This document shows positions 33,400-41,964 of a stretch of 64,000 nt of DNA, one piece after another (the first letter of the stretch is position 1; every line of letters begins with the position of its first letter). This DNA comes from Pseudomonas sp. TH41 (GTDB lineage: Bacteria > Pseudomonadota > Gammaproteobacteria > Pseudomonadales > Pseudomonadaceae): contig NZ_JAEKFH010000008.1 in NCBI RefSeq assembly GCF_016650695.1, forward strand, positions 62,001-126,000, given 5' to 3'. Both the position numbers and the translations under genes were made by a program. The notes beneath the pieces were generated by a model. That model saw only the letters and a program-made list of their open reading frames with translations, had not been told where the DNA came from and ran no database searches.

Positions 33400-33993
33400 A
33401 TGAGCAATGACGGCGTGAATGCAGGCCGGCGTCGCTTCTTGGTAGCAGCCACATCCGTGGTGGGTGCTGCAGGAGCGGTGGGGGCTGCGGTCCCGTTCGT
33501 GGGGTCATGGTTTCCCAGTGCCAAGGCGAAAGCCGCAGGTGCACCGGTGAAAGTGAATGTCAGCAAAATCGAGCCAGGTCAGCAAATGATTGCTGAGTGG
33601 CGCGGTCAGCCGGTGTTCATTGTCCGCCGTACCGCGGAAATCCTGGGGAATCTGAAGAAGATCGAGGGCCAGCTGTCTGACCCTACCTCCAAGAACTCGA
33701 CACAACCGACTTATGTCGACCCGGAAACACGTTCGATCAAGCCAGAAGTTCTGCTGCTGATCGGCATCTGCACGCACCTGGGTTGCTCGCCGACTTTCCG
33801 CCCTGAAGTGGCACCTGCGGATCTGGGCAAAGACTGGGTGGGTGGTTATTTCTGCCCTTGCCACGGTTCCCACTACGATCTGGCTGGCCGCGTCTACAAG
33901 TCGCAACCTGCGCCTTTGAACCTGCCAGTTCCCCCGCATTCCTATGAGACCAATGACATCATTGTCATTGGCGTCGATACGGAGAAAGCGTGA
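33400..33993 (+). CDS. petA: cytochrome bc1 Rieske iron-sulfur subunit
   Basis: A 197-residue subunit of the ubiquinol:cytochrome c oxidoreductase. It carries a Tat-type anchor (RRRFL at 10-14 followed by one hydrophobic helix) and a periplasmic [2Fe-2S] domain. Ligands are Cys124 and His126 in CTHLGC and Cys152 and His155 in CPCHGS; Cys129 and Cys154 form the disulfide. It passes an electron from ubiquinol to cytochrome c1. First gene of petABC; its TGA overlaps the ATG of petB by one base. A -10-like TATACT at 33248-33253 may belong to the operon promoter. Confidence 0.96.
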   Translation: MSNDGVNAGRRRFLVAATSVVGAAGAVGAAVPFVGSWFPSAKAKAAGAPVKVNVSKIEPGQQMIAEWRGQPVFIVRRTAEILGNLKKIEGQLSDPTSKNSTQPTYVDPETRSIKPEVLLLIGICTHLGCSPTFRPEVAPADLGKDWVGGYFCPCHGSHYDLAGRVYKSQPAPLNLPVPPHSYETNDIIVIGVDTEKA

Positions 33994-35204
33994 TGAGCAA
34001 GTTCATGGATTGGGTTGATGCGCGCTTTCCCGCGACCAAAATGTGGGAAGACCATCTCAGCAAGTACTACGCCCCGAAGAACTTCAACTTCTTCTATTTC
34101 TTTGGTTCCCTGGCGCTGCTCGTTCTGGTCAACCAGATCGTTACCGGTGTCTGGCTGACCATGAGCTACACCCCGTCGGCGGAAGAAGCCTTTGCTTCCG
34201 TCGAATACATCATGCGCGATGTCGAGTACGGCTCGATCCTGCGTCTGCTGCACTCCACCGGCGCTTCGGCGTTTTTCATCGTGGTTTATCTGCATATGTT
34301 CCGTGGCCTGCTGTACGGTTCGTACCAGAAACCGCGTGAGCTGGTGTGGGTCTTCGGCATGCTGATTTACCTGGCGCTGATGGCTGAAGCCTTCATGGGT
34401 TACCTGCTGCCGTGGGGCCAGATGTCCTACTGGGGTGCCCAGGTGATCATCTCGCTGTTCGGTGCGATTCCGGTTATCGGTAACGACCTGACCCAGTGGA
34501 TCCGTGGTGACTACCTGATTTCCGGTATTACCCTGAACCGCTTCTTCGCCCTGCACGTCGTGGCCTTGCCGATCGTGATCCTCGGTCTGGTGGTGCTGCA
34601 CGTTCTGGCGCTGCACGAAGTCGGCTCGAACAACCCGGACGGCGTGGACATCAAGAAACACAAAGACGAGAACGGCGTACCGCTGGACGGCATTGCCTTC
34701 CACCCGTACTACACCGTGAAAGATATCGTCGGCGTGGTGGTGTTCCTGTTCATCTTCTGCTCGATCGTGTTCTTCTTCCCGGAAATGGGCGGCTACTTCC
34801 TCGAGAAGCCGAACTTTGAAGTGGCGAACGCCTTCAAGACCCCAGAGCACATTGCTCCGGTCTGGTACTTCACCCCGTTCTACGCGATTCTGCGTGCGAT
34901 TCCGGACAAGCTCATGGGCGTTGTTGCCATGGGTGCTTCGATCGCCATGCTGTTCGTCCTGCCCTGGCTCGACCGAAGTCCGGTCAAGTCCATGCGCTAT
35001 AAGGGCTGGCTGAGCAAGATCTGGCTCTGGGTGTTCTGCATCTCCTTCGTGATTCTTGGCTGGTTGGGTGTCATGGCGCCTACCCCGGAACGTACGTTGC
35101 TGTCGCAGGTGTGTACCTTCCTGTACTTCGCCTACTTCATCCTGATGCCGTTCTACACCAGGCTCGAGAAGACCAAACCGGTTCCGGAAAGGGTGACTGG
35201 CTGA
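33993..35204 (+). CDS. petB: cytochrome b subunit of the bc1 complex
   Basis: A 403-residue integral membrane protein with eight or so helices and two b-type haems that oxidises ubiquinol at Qo and reduces ubiquinone at Qi. Features seen: WLTMSYTPSAEEAFASVEYIMRDV, the haem-helix histidines around LLHSTGASAFFIVVYLHMFR, GYLLPWGQMSYWGAQV, and the Qo-site motif PVWY (in HIAPVWYFTPFYAILR) where many bacteria have PEWY. The ATG at 33993 overlaps the petA stop, with GGAG eight bases before; a GTG directly before it is less likely. petC overlaps its stop in turn. Confidence 0.96.
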   Translation: MSKFMDWVDARFPATKMWEDHLSKYYAPKNFNFFYFFGSLALLVLVNQIVTGVWLTMSYTPSAEEAFASVEYIMRDVEYGSILRLLHSTGASAFFIVVYLHMFRGLLYGSYQKPRELVWVFGMLIYLALMAEAFMGYLLPWGQMSYWGAQVIISLFGAIPVIGNDLTQWIRGDYLISGITLNRFFALHVVALPIVILGLVVLHVLALHEVGSNNPDGVDIKKHKDENGVPLDGIAFHPYYTVKDIVGVVVFLFIFCSIVFFFPEMGGYFLEKPNFEVANAFKTPEHIAPVWYFTPFYAILRAIPDKLMGVVAMGASIAMLFVLPWLDRSPVKSMRYKGWLSKIWLWVFCISFVILGWLGVMAPTPERTLLSQVCTFLYFAYFILMPFYTRLEKTKPVPERVTG

Positions 35205-35986
35205 TGAAAAAGCTATTTGCTGTATTGATTCTTGCTGCTTTGCCTGTGCTGTCCTTCGCGGCTGAACACGGTGGTCCTGAGCTGGAAAAGGTCGACATCG
35301 ACGTTTCCGACAAGGCTGCACTGCAGGATGGCGCGCGTACATTCGCCAACTATTGCATGGGCTGCCATAGCGCCAAGTTCCAGCGTTATGAGCGGGTTGC
35401 CGATGATCTGGGCATTCCTCATGACCTGATGCTCTCGAAGCTGGTGTTCACCGGCGCCAAGATCGGCGACCACATGAGCATCGGCATGCAGCCGGCTGAC
35501 GCCAAGACGTGGTTTGGTGCGGCACCGCCGGACCTGACCCTGGTCGCTCGCGTTCGTGGCACTGACTGGCTCTATGGCTACCTGCGTTCGTTCTATGAAG
35601 ACCCGGCGCGCCCTTGGGGTGTGAACAACAAGGTCTTCCCGAACGTCGGGATGCCAAACGTTCTGGTCGGCCTGCAGGGTCGTCAGGTGGTAGGCTGTAA
35701 ACAAGTTCAAATCGTCGAAGACGGCAAGAAGCAATTCGATCCGCTGACGGGTACGCCTCTGACTCATGAAGCGTGCGACCAGTTGACCGTTCTGCCGAAA
35801 ACCGGCGCGCTGACTCAAGAGCAGTTCGACGAGAAGGTCAAGAATCTGGTGACCTTCCTGGCCTATTCGGCCAACCCGGTGAAGCTGCAGCATCAGCGCA
35901 TCGGTACCTATGTGTTGCTGTACCTGGCGTTCTTCTTCGTATTCGCTTATTTGCTCAAGCGTGAATACTGGAAAGACGTCCATTGA
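35204..35986 (+). CDS. petC: cytochrome c1 subunit of the bc1 complex
   Basis: A 260-residue cytochrome with a cleavable signal peptide (MKKLFAVLILAALPVLSFAA), a covalent haem site CMGCH at 51-55, the region VFPNVGMPNVLVG that provides the axial Met, and a C-terminal membrane anchor (about 236-253, TYVLLYLAFFFVFAYLL). It receives the electron from the Rieske protein and hands it to soluble cytochrome c. I chose the ATG at 35204, which overlaps the petB stop as TGATG; the frame is open further upstream but runs inside petB. Confidence 0.96.
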   Translation: MKKLFAVLILAALPVLSFAAEHGGPELEKVDIDVSDKAALQDGARTFANYCMGCHSAKFQRYERVADDLGIPHDLMLSKLVFTGAKIGDHMSIGMQPADAKTWFGAAPPDLTLVARVRGTDWLYGYLRSFYEDPARPWGVNNKVFPNVGMPNVLVGLQGRQVVGCKQVQIVEDGKKQFDPLTGTPLTHEACDQLTVLPKTGALTQEQFDEKVKNLVTFLAYSANPVKLQHQRIGTYVLLYLAFFFVFAYLLKREYWKDVH

Positions 35987-36012
35987 TAAAGCTGTAAGTA
36001 ATTGCTGTTGAT

Positions 36013-36099
36013 CGCGCGCGCCCAAGGGTGTCTCTGAAGGTGTAACGAGCCTGGTGTTCCAGGTGTTACGGGAGGCGCTCTCTGGGCGCGCGCGTTTTT
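36013..36099 (+). terminator. large structured terminator between petC and sspA
   Basis: CGCGCGCGCCCA (36013-36024) pairs perfectly with TGGGCGCGCGCG (36083-36094), followed by TTTTT. The enclosed 58 nt contain a second hairpin, GTAAC...CCTGG-TGTT-CCAGG...GTTAC (about 36042-36069). The outer stem with its T run should end the pet operon transcript. Confidence 0.7.
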
Positions 36100-36136
36100 C
36101 CGCTTCCGATAATTTCAACAAGCGAGGAGGACCGCC

Positions 36137-36754
36137 ATGGGCGTGACCAATCGGTTGGCCTGTTACTCCGACCCCGCCGACCACTATTCCCACCGAGTGC
36201 GCATCGTACTTGCAGAGAAGGGTGTCAGCGCCGAGATCATTTACGTGGAAGCTGGTCGCCAGCCGCCTAAACTGATTGAAGTGAACCCTTACGGCAGCTT
36301 GCCCACCCTGGTCGATCGTGACCTGGCGTTGTGGGAGTCGACCGTGGTGATGGAATATCTGGATGAGCGTTACCCGCACCCGCCTTTACTGCCGGTTTAT
36401 CCTGTGGCGCGTGCCAACAGCCGTCTGCTGATTCATCGTATTCAGCGTGACTGGTGTGGTCTGGTGGATCTGATCCTGGATTCGCGGACCAAGGAGGCAG
36501 CCCGTGTCGTGGCTCGTAAAGAGCTGCGCGAAAGCCTGACAGGCGTGTCGCCGTTGTTTGCCGACAAGCCGTTTTTCCTCAGCGAGGAACAAAGTCTGGT
36601 GGACTGCTGCCTATTGCCAATACTCTGGCGATTGCCGATTCTGGGTATAGAACTGCCGCGGCCTGCCAAGCCGCTGCTTGATTACATGGAGCGCTCGTTT
36701 GCGCGTGAGGCTTTCCAGGCGAGTCTGTCTGGTGTCGAACGCGATATGCGCTAA
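36137..36754 (+). CDS. sspA: stringent starvation protein A
   Basis: A 205-residue glutathione S-transferase-fold protein that binds RNA polymerase and changes promoter choice under starvation and acid stress. The thioredoxin-like N-terminal half starts MGVTNRLACYSDPADHYSHR, with the conserved NPYGSLPTLVDRDLALWES at about 55-73. The C-terminal half contains FLSEEQSLVDCCLLPILWRL. No glutathione catalytic residue is expected in this family. The ribosome site GAGGAG is strong. It is followed after 16 bp by sspB, the conserved partner. Confidence 0.95.
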   Translation: MGVTNRLACYSDPADHYSHRVRIVLAEKGVSAEIIYVEAGRQPPKLIEVNPYGSLPTLVDRDLALWESTVVMEYLDERYPHPPLLPVYPVARANSRLLIHRIQRDWCGLVDLILDSRTKEAARVVARKELRESLTGVSPLFADKPFFLSEEQSLVDCCLLPILWRLPILGIELPRPAKPLLDYMERSFAREAFQASLSGVERDMR

Positions 36755-36770
36755 GGCTTAAGGAGCCGCT

Positions 36771-37184
36771 ATGAACTCCAGTCGACCTTATCTGGTCCGC
36801 GCGCTCTATGAGTGGATTGTGGACAACGATTGCACCCCGCACATGCTGGTCAATTCCGAGTATCCGTCGGTGCAGGTGCCTCAGGGTTTTGCCAGTGACG
36901 GACAGATTGTCCTGAACGTATCACCGGCAGCCGTGCGTCATTTGCACATGGACAACGAAGCGGTCAGCTTCGAAGGGCGCTTCGGTGGCGTGCCGCACAC
37001 CCTGTACGTGCCTATCGCATCGATCCTGGGCATCTACGCCCGGGAGAACGGTCAGGGCATGGTGTTCGATCTGGAATCGCCTATGGAAGACGAGGAAGAG
37101 ATCGAGCCGGAAGATGACCTTCCGCCACCCGATAGTGAGCCGCCGCGTCCCAGCGGTCGACCGAGTTTGAAGGTGGTGAAGTAA
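36771..37184 (+). CDS. sspB: ClpXP protease specificity-enhancing factor SspB
   Basis: A 137-residue adaptor that delivers ssrA-tagged proteins to ClpXP. The folded substrate-binding domain covers about 1-105 (RPYLVRALYEWIVDNDCTPH, IVLNVSPAAVRHLHMDN, VPIASILGIYARENGQGM). An acidic, Pro-rich linker follows, and the C-terminal ClpX-binding tail RPSLKVVK. The last codons and stop form part of an exceptional inverted repeat that continues through the terminator (37166-37239). The ATG follows AAGGAG. Confidence 0.95.
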   Translation: MNSSRPYLVRALYEWIVDNDCTPHMLVNSEYPSVQVPQGFASDGQIVLNVSPAAVRHLHMDNEAVSFEGRFGGVPHTLYVPIASILGIYARENGQGMVFDLESPMEDEEEIEPEDDLPPPDSEPPRPSGRPSLKVVK

Positions 37185-37239
37185 TAAAAAAGGCGATCCG
37201 AAAGGATCGCCTTTTTTATTACTTCACCACCTTCAAACT
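37166..37239. terminator. sspB terminator embedded in a 35-bp perfect inverted repeat
   Basis: Left arm 37166-37200 and right arm 37205-37239 are exact complements around the loop GAAA. The inner 16 bp (AAAAAAGGCGATCC with its complement) form a normal bidirectional terminator. The outer 19 bp of the left arm are the last five codons and stop of sspB, and the right arm carries the same sequence inverted. Confidence 0.92.
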
Positions 37240-37241
37240 GT

Positions 37242-37339
37242 GTAGGAGCGAGCTTGCTCGCGAAGGACGTTAACGATAACGCGTTCTTCATGAATAAACG
37301 CGTTGCTCTCAAGTTCATCGCGAGCAAGCTCGCTCCTAC
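37242..37339. repeat. REP doublet, family A, with long inner part
   Basis: TGTAGGAGCGAGCTTGCTCG at 37242-37261 and its complement ending at 37339, with a central part that contains AACGCGTT twice. It directly abuts the sspB inverted repeat. Confidence 0.88.
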
Positions 37340-37359
37340 AGGTGTCAGTCGATCAGGGA

Positions 37360-37938
37360 TCAGTCGATGTATTCAAACAACTTCACAATCTTCTGCACGC
37401 CGGAAACGCCTTGCACCAGGTTGGTGGCTTGAGCGGCTTCCTGCTTGGTCAGCAGGCCCAGCAGGTAGACGATGCCGTTCTCGGTAACAACCTTGATGCG
37501 CGAGCCAGGGATGTTCGGGTCGGTGAGCATCTGGGTCTTGATCTTGGAGGTCAGCCAGTTGTCGTTCTGGCGGGCAAGGAAGCCGGAGGGTGGCAGCACC
37601 TGCAGTTCGTTGTGCACCGTCTTCACGCGCTGAACAGCGGCAGCGGCCTGTTCGGCCTTGGCCTTGAGGTCTGCGCTCGGGGTTTGGCCGGCGAGCAGCA
37701 CGACGCCGTTGAAGCTGGTGACGACGATGTGGGAGTCCTTGTCCAGGGCCGGATCAGCCTTGGCGATGTTCACGCCGACCTTGGTATCGATCAGGGAGTC
37801 ATCGATCTTGCTACCGAGGGTGCGCGTGCCACGGTCATCTTCAATCGGTGCTTCACGGCTGTAGTTAACCACCGAGGTGCAGCCGCTGATGCCGAGGCAC
37901 AGTGTCAAGGCCAGAAGGCTTAGGCGATTAGGGGTCAT
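37360..37938 (-). CDS. BON-domain outer-membrane lipoprotein (DolP/YraP-like)
   Basis: A 192-residue lipoprotein with signal MTPNRLSLLALTLCLGISGC and lipobox Cys20. Two BON domains follow (about 43-112, with HIVVTSFNGVVLLAGQTPS, and about 120-190, with IKVVTENGIVYLLGLLT). E. coli DolP has the same layout, binds anionic phospholipids and supports outer-membrane integrity. The ATG at 37938 overlaps the stop of the upstream gmhA-type gene as ATGA, so it is the last gene of the lpoA-yraN-gmhA operon, an order shared with E. coli. Confidence 0.92.
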   Translation of the reverse strand: MTPNRLSLLALTLCLGISGCTSVVNYSREAPIEDDRGTRTLGSKIDDSLIDTKVGVNIAKADPALDKDSHIVVTSFNGVVLLAGQTPSADLKAKAEQAAAAVQRVKTVHNELQVLPPSGFLARQNDNWLTSKIKTQMLTDPNIPGSRIKVVTENGIVYLLGLLTKQEAAQATNLVQGVSGVQKIVKLFEYID

Positions 37939-38528
37939 TCTTCACTCCCGAACAGTTGGCTGTCGATCAAGTCGCAAAGGCAATGGATCGCCAGCAGGTG
38001 GACTTCTTGAATACGTGCGGTGACGTTGGCCGGTACGCGAATTTCGACATCCTCGGGCAATAGCAGCGATGCCATGCCGCCGCCATCGCGTCCCGTCAAT
38101 GCTACGACAACCATTTCGCGATCATGTGCGGCCTGGATCGCTTGAATTATGTTTGCCGAGTTGCCGCTGGTAGAAATCGCCAGCAATACATCACCCGGCT
38201 GGCCAAGGGCGCGGATCTGTTTGGAGAAGATTTCGTTGTAGCTGTAGTCGTTGGCGATCGAGGTGATCGTCGAGCTGTCGGTGGTCAGCGCGATGGCTGG
38301 CAGGCTCGGGCGTTCACGTTCGAAACGGTTGAGCAGTTCGGACGAAAAATGCTGGGCATCACCGGCGGAGCCGCCGTTGCCGCAAGAGAGCATTTTGCCT
38401 TCGTTGAGCAGGGCGTTGACCATGACCTGGCTGGCTTGCTCGATGTGCGGTGCAAGTACTTCCATCGCCTGTTGCTTGGTGTCGATACTGGCCTGAAAAA
38501 GCTGGCGAATTCGGGATTGCATGTCCAT
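37935..38528 (-). CDS. gmhA: SIS-domain phosphoheptose isomerase (GmhA/DiaA)
   Basis: A 197-residue SIS-fold protein. GmhA converts sedoheptulose 7-phosphate to the heptose phosphate used for LPS core; its paralogue DiaA binds DnaA and promotes initiation. The sequence MDMQSRIRQLFQASIDTKQQ with SCGNGGSAGDAQHFSSELL (about 47-65) and LLAISTSGNSANI (about 110-122) closely recalls the P. aeruginosa protein annotated GmhA, but the position next to yraN and the BON lipoprotein is that of E. coli diaA. Both names are defensible. I chose the ATG at 38528; a second ATG lies two codons on. Confidence 0.88.
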   Translation of the reverse strand: MDMQSRIRQLFQASIDTKQQAMEVLAPHIEQASQVMVNALLNEGKMLSCGNGGSAGDAQHFSSELLNRFERERPSLPAIALTTDSSTITSIANDYSYNEIFSKQIRALGQPGDVLLAISTSGNSANIIQAIQAAHDREMVVVALTGRDGGGMASLLLPEDVEIRVPANVTARIQEVHLLAIHCLCDLIDSQLFGSEE

Positions 38529-38632
38529 CTGTGTGACCTTAATTAGCGCGGCTACTCGGCACAAGAATGTGCAGCCCGCAAAGCAAAGAGCAAAAGTGTT
38601 GGGTGAGAGTGTCCGGTTCGTGACGCGCGCGA

Positions 38633-38995
38633 TCAACTGTCGAAGGCATTCTGCAACCAGTTCAACTGATCGAGGTTGCTGTCGATGGCAACCACGTCGA
38701 AACGGCAAGGGGAATTGGCCCAGCGCGACTCGCGTTGAAGAAAATACTGCGCGGCAAATATCAATTTCTGCTGTTTGCGCCCATCGATGCTATCGAGCGC
38801 GCCACCCCATTGAGTATTTTTTCTGTAGCGAACTTCAACGAATACTACTGTATCGCCATCAAGCATGACCAGATCAAGCTCGCCGCGTTTACACAACCAG
38901 TTCTGCGCCAGCAGGCGCAGTCCCTGTTGTTGAAGATGCTCGAGCGCATGGCGCTCGGCATCCTTGCCGCTTTGCTGGCGTGACCTGTCGGGCAT
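38633..38995 (-). CDS. yraN: YraN family (UPF0102) endonuclease-like protein
   Basis: A 120-residue protein of the YraN family, which has a restriction-endonuclease-like fold related to Holliday-junction resolvases. The core residues are visible: the segment NWLCKRGELDLVMLDGDTVVFVEVRYRK, with the GELDLV and FVEVR acidic/Lys pattern of this fold. Its function in the cell is not settled. The ATG at 38995 overlaps the TAA of lpoA by one base (TAATG), so translation is coupled. Confidence 0.9.
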   Translation of the reverse strand: MPDRSRQQSGKDAERHALEHLQQQGLRLLAQNWLCKRGELDLVMLDGDTVVFVEVRYRKNTQWGGALDSIDGRKQQKLIFAAQYFLQRESRWANSPCRFDVVAIDSNLDQLNWLQNAFDS

Positions 38996-40806
38996 TAGCG
39001 CGGGGTGTCCGGCAGACGTTGGACCTGTCCATTGACGAACTGTGCCCAAGGCAGCTGACGTACGACGCGCTGGTTCTGAGTCATCCCCAGGCTGCCCGAC
39101 TCACCTTCGATGCGGCTGTCCGGCAGAGCCTTGAGTTGGCCCAGGCGCGGTGCCAGGCGATAGGCGTCGACGCCCATTGCATACAGGCGGCCCAGGCTAC
39201 CCGCGGCTTGCGGCCATTGTGCGGTGACTTGTTTGCGCAGCGGATCATTGGCGTCCAGCAACCATGGGGTTTCGCAGAAGCGAATGCCGTTCATGTCGTT
39301 GTACTGGTTCACGTCGCCGCTGGCGCTGAATACGTGGGATGTGGCGTAAACCGGCACGTCACCTGCGTACTGGAAGTTCAGGGTTGGTTTGATCTGCTGG
39401 GCCTGTTGCGGGGTCGCAGCCAGGAAGATGAACTCGATGTCCTGGCGGCGCGAAGGCTGGGCAGCTATCTGCGAGCCGACGGTGCTTTGCAGGCTCTTGG
39501 CGCGGCCTTCGCTCTGGCGCAGCTGGAACATGTCAGCAATCTGCTGGGCCAGTTGAACCGGCTGATCGACACGTTCGGTAGCGACAATGCTGCCACCGTT
39601 GGCTTGCCAGTCCTGGCTGAACGCCCTGAGTACACGGTCGCCCCATTCGCCTTTCGGCACCATGATGGCGGCGCGGTGCAGGCCGTCGGCGCGAGCGCGA
39701 CGGGATACTTCGCGGGCTTCGTCTTCGGCAGCAAGACCGAACTGGAACAGCTGGGCCGGACCTTGTTCGCCTTCGCTGTAATTAAGCGCCAGGGTGGTGA
39801 TCGGCAGTTGCGGACGAGAGCTGAGCTGTTTGACCAGCGGCTTCTCCAGCGGGCCGACGACCAGTTGCACGCCGTCAGCCTGCGCCTTGCGATAGAACTC
39901 ATCCATGGATGTCAGGTGCGAGCTGTCATAGAACTCGATGGCTGGTGGCTTCTGCCCGGCTTGTTGCGCCTGGTAGTGAGCGGCCATGAAACCTTCACGC
40001 AACGCTTTGCCGACCGACGCCAGCGGGCCGTCTTGCGGCAGGAGCAGGGCGATCTTGCCCAGGGGCTGGCTGGCCAGTTCCTTGAGCTTGGTCAGTGGCA
40101 GCGGCAACTGAATAGCGGCCGGGTGCTTGGGGTTCTGGGCACGCCAGTTATCGATCGCGGCTTGCTGCTGTTCCACAGTGCCGGCGGATTTCACTGCCAG
40201 CGCCAGGCCCATCCAGCCGCCGAGGTCATCGGTGGTGGTCGGATGCAATTGATCGGTGGGCAGCGATGCAATCAGGGTCCAGATTGCTTCGTGGTTCTTG
40301 TTGGCCGCTTCGCCGCTGAGCATCGGAGCGATAAAAATGCGTTCCCGCGCAGCTGCCAGGGTCTGGCCATCGGCTTCGAGCGCGCGTGCATGCACGGTGC
40401 CGGTCCGAACCTGTTGCTCGGCAGGCAGTTCGCTCAGGCGTTGCAGGCTTGGGTGGCTCAACGCAGTCAGCGCCGCTTTCGGTTGATTGCGGGTCAGGGC
40501 CAGTTCGGCCGCCAGGGTACTGGCAAAAACCTGCGGGCCAGGCTTGAGTTGTTCGATGGGCACTTGTTGCAGGATTTGCGCGGACTGGCCGGCATTACCC
40601 TGACGATAGGCCAGATCTGCTGCGCTCAGGCGCAACAGCGAGGCTTTTTCCGGATCTTTGCTTTGAGTGGCCTGCTCGAGCAGTTGCTCGATACTGGCAT
40701 CCGGGGTCCGTGGAAGTTCGCCAAGGCTGGAGGAGGGCGAGCTGGCGCAAGCCGCTAGCAAGGCAGCGAGGCAGAGGGCAGTGAACAGCCGCAGGCAAGC
40801 GATCAT
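38995..40806 (-). CDS. lpoA: penicillin-binding protein activator LpoA
   Basis: A 603-residue outer-membrane lipoprotein that reaches through the periplasm to stimulate PBP1a. The signal MIACLRLFTALCLAALLAAC gives Cys20. The N-terminal part (about 30-255) is a TPR-like helical domain, and the C-terminal part (about 260-600) resembles periplasmic type I binding proteins (IALLLPQDGPLASVGKALREGFMAAHY, FLAATPQQAQQIKP, GVDAYRLAPRL). Length matches gammaproteobacterial LpoA. It is the first gene of a four-gene minus-strand operon. It is divergent from rsmI as in E. coli. Confidence 0.92.
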   Translation of the reverse strand: MIACLRLFTALCLAALLAACASSPSSSLGELPRTPDASIEQLLEQATQSKDPEKASLLRLSAADLAYRQGNAGQSAQILQQVPIEQLKPGPQVFASTLAAELALTRNQPKAALTALSHPSLQRLSELPAEQQVRTGTVHARALEADGQTLAAARERIFIAPMLSGEAANKNHEAIWTLIASLPTDQLHPTTTDDLGGWMGLALAVKSAGTVEQQQAAIDNWRAQNPKHPAAIQLPLPLTKLKELASQPLGKIALLLPQDGPLASVGKALREGFMAAHYQAQQAGQKPPAIEFYDSSHLTSMDEFYRKAQADGVQLVVGPLEKPLVKQLSSRPQLPITTLALNYSEGEQGPAQLFQFGLAAEDEAREVSRRARADGLHRAAIMVPKGEWGDRVLRAFSQDWQANGGSIVATERVDQPVQLAQQIADMFQLRQSEGRAKSLQSTVGSQIAAQPSRRQDIEFIFLAATPQQAQQIKPTLNFQYAGDVPVYATSHVFSASGDVNQYNDMNGIRFCETPWLLDANDPLRKQVTAQWPQAAGSLGRLYAMGVDAYRLAPRLGQLKALPDSRIEGESGSLGMTQNQRVVRQLPWAQFVNGQVQRLPDTPR

Positions 40807-41016
40807 GTAAGTGTTCCTGATACTCGATCAAATTAGCGTGGAATTGTACCCAAGCACTGGCCGGGGCGCGATGTTACTGGCGTGAATCGATCAATTTAGC
40901 TCGTGGAAATGTTGCAGTGCTGCACAAAAGGCTGAAAAACCGAGGATGGCTTGCACATATCGCAAACGTCGCTACGCGCTACAATGGCCGCTTTTACCGA
41001 TCATGAGGTGTGCGCT

Positions 41017-41889
41017 TTGACTGCTCCAGGTGCTTTGAATTCCGCTGCTGGCTCGCTTTATGTGGTGGCGACGCCCATCGGCAACCTGGACGACATCAGT
41101 GCGCGTGCGCTGAAAATCCTGCGTGACGTCGCCCTGATTGCTGCCGAAGACACCCGTCACTCCCAGCGACTGATGCAGCATTTCGGTATTCCCACGCCGC
41201 TGGCAGCGTGCCATGAACACAATGAACGGGATGAAGGTAGTCGCTTTATCACCCGTCTGCTCGCCGGTGACGATGTGGCGTTGATCTCTGACGCCGGCAC
41301 GCCGTTGATTTCCGATCCGGGCTATCACTTGGTGCGACAGGCCCGGGCTGCCGGAATCAATGTTGTGCCTGTGCCGGGTGCTTGTGCATTGATCGCAGCG
41401 TTGTCGGCGGCGGGTTTGCCCTCCGACCGGTTCATCTTTGAAGGCTTCTTGCCGGCCAAAGCGGTCGGGCGACGTGCTCGTCTCGAGTTGGTAAAGGAAG
41501 AGCCGCGCACGCTGATTTTCTACGAGGCTCCGCATCGGATCCTCGAATGCCTGCAAGACATGGAATTGGTATTCGGTGGCGAACGCCCGGCGTTGCTGGC
41601 GCGCGAACTGACCAAGACTTTCGAAACCCTCAAAGGTTTGCCACTGGCCGAGTTGCGTGAGTTCGTCGAGTCGGACAGCAATCAACAGCGGGGCGAGTGC
41701 GTGGTGTTGGTAGCGGGCTGGTCGGCTCCCGAGACTGAAGACGCCGTCAGTAGTGAAGCCATGCGCATCCTTAATCTGTTGCTCGAAGAGATGCCGCTCA
41801 AGCGTGCCGCAGCCTTGGCGGCCCAAATTACCGGCGAGCGTAAGAATGTTCTCTACCAGGTCGCGCTGGATAAACAGAAAGGCGAGTAA
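41017..41889 (+). CDS. rsmI: 16S rRNA (cytidine-1402 2'-O)-methyltransferase RsmI
   Basis: A 290-residue SAM-dependent tetrapyrrole-methylase-fold enzyme that modifies C1402 in the ribosomal P site. Seen: SLYVVATPIGNLDDISARA near the start, AAEDTRHSQRLMQH, the loop LISDAGTPLISDPGYHLV, and PGACALIAALSAAGLPSDRF. I chose the TTG at 41017, which has GAGG eight bases upstream and gives the family's usual length. The in-frame ATG at 40984 lacks a ribosome site and overlaps TACAAT (40980-40985), which is probably the -10 of its promoter. Confidence 0.92.
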   Translation: MTAPGALNSAAGSLYVVATPIGNLDDISARALKILRDVALIAAEDTRHSQRLMQHFGIPTPLAACHEHNERDEGSRFITRLLAGDDVALISDAGTPLISDPGYHLVRQARAAGINVVPVPGACALIAALSAAGLPSDRFIFEGFLPAKAVGRRARLELVKEEPRTLIFYEAPHRILECLQDMELVFGGERPALLARELTKTFETLKGLPLAELREFVESDSNQQRGECVVLVAGWSAPETEDAVSSEAMRILNLLLEEMPLKRAAALAAQITGERKNVLYQVALDKQKGE

Positions 41890-41964
41890 AACCCGACGCA
41901 CCGGCAGGTCTAAAGGCGTTTAGCGCTTGTTCTTCGGTCGATCTGCCGTTAACCTTCGCGGCGG

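Noticed and set aside
38980..40758. 592-codon plus-strand open frame
   Set aside because: Antisense to lpoA; the LpoA frame has a lipoprotein signal and family blocks, while the antisense translation has none.
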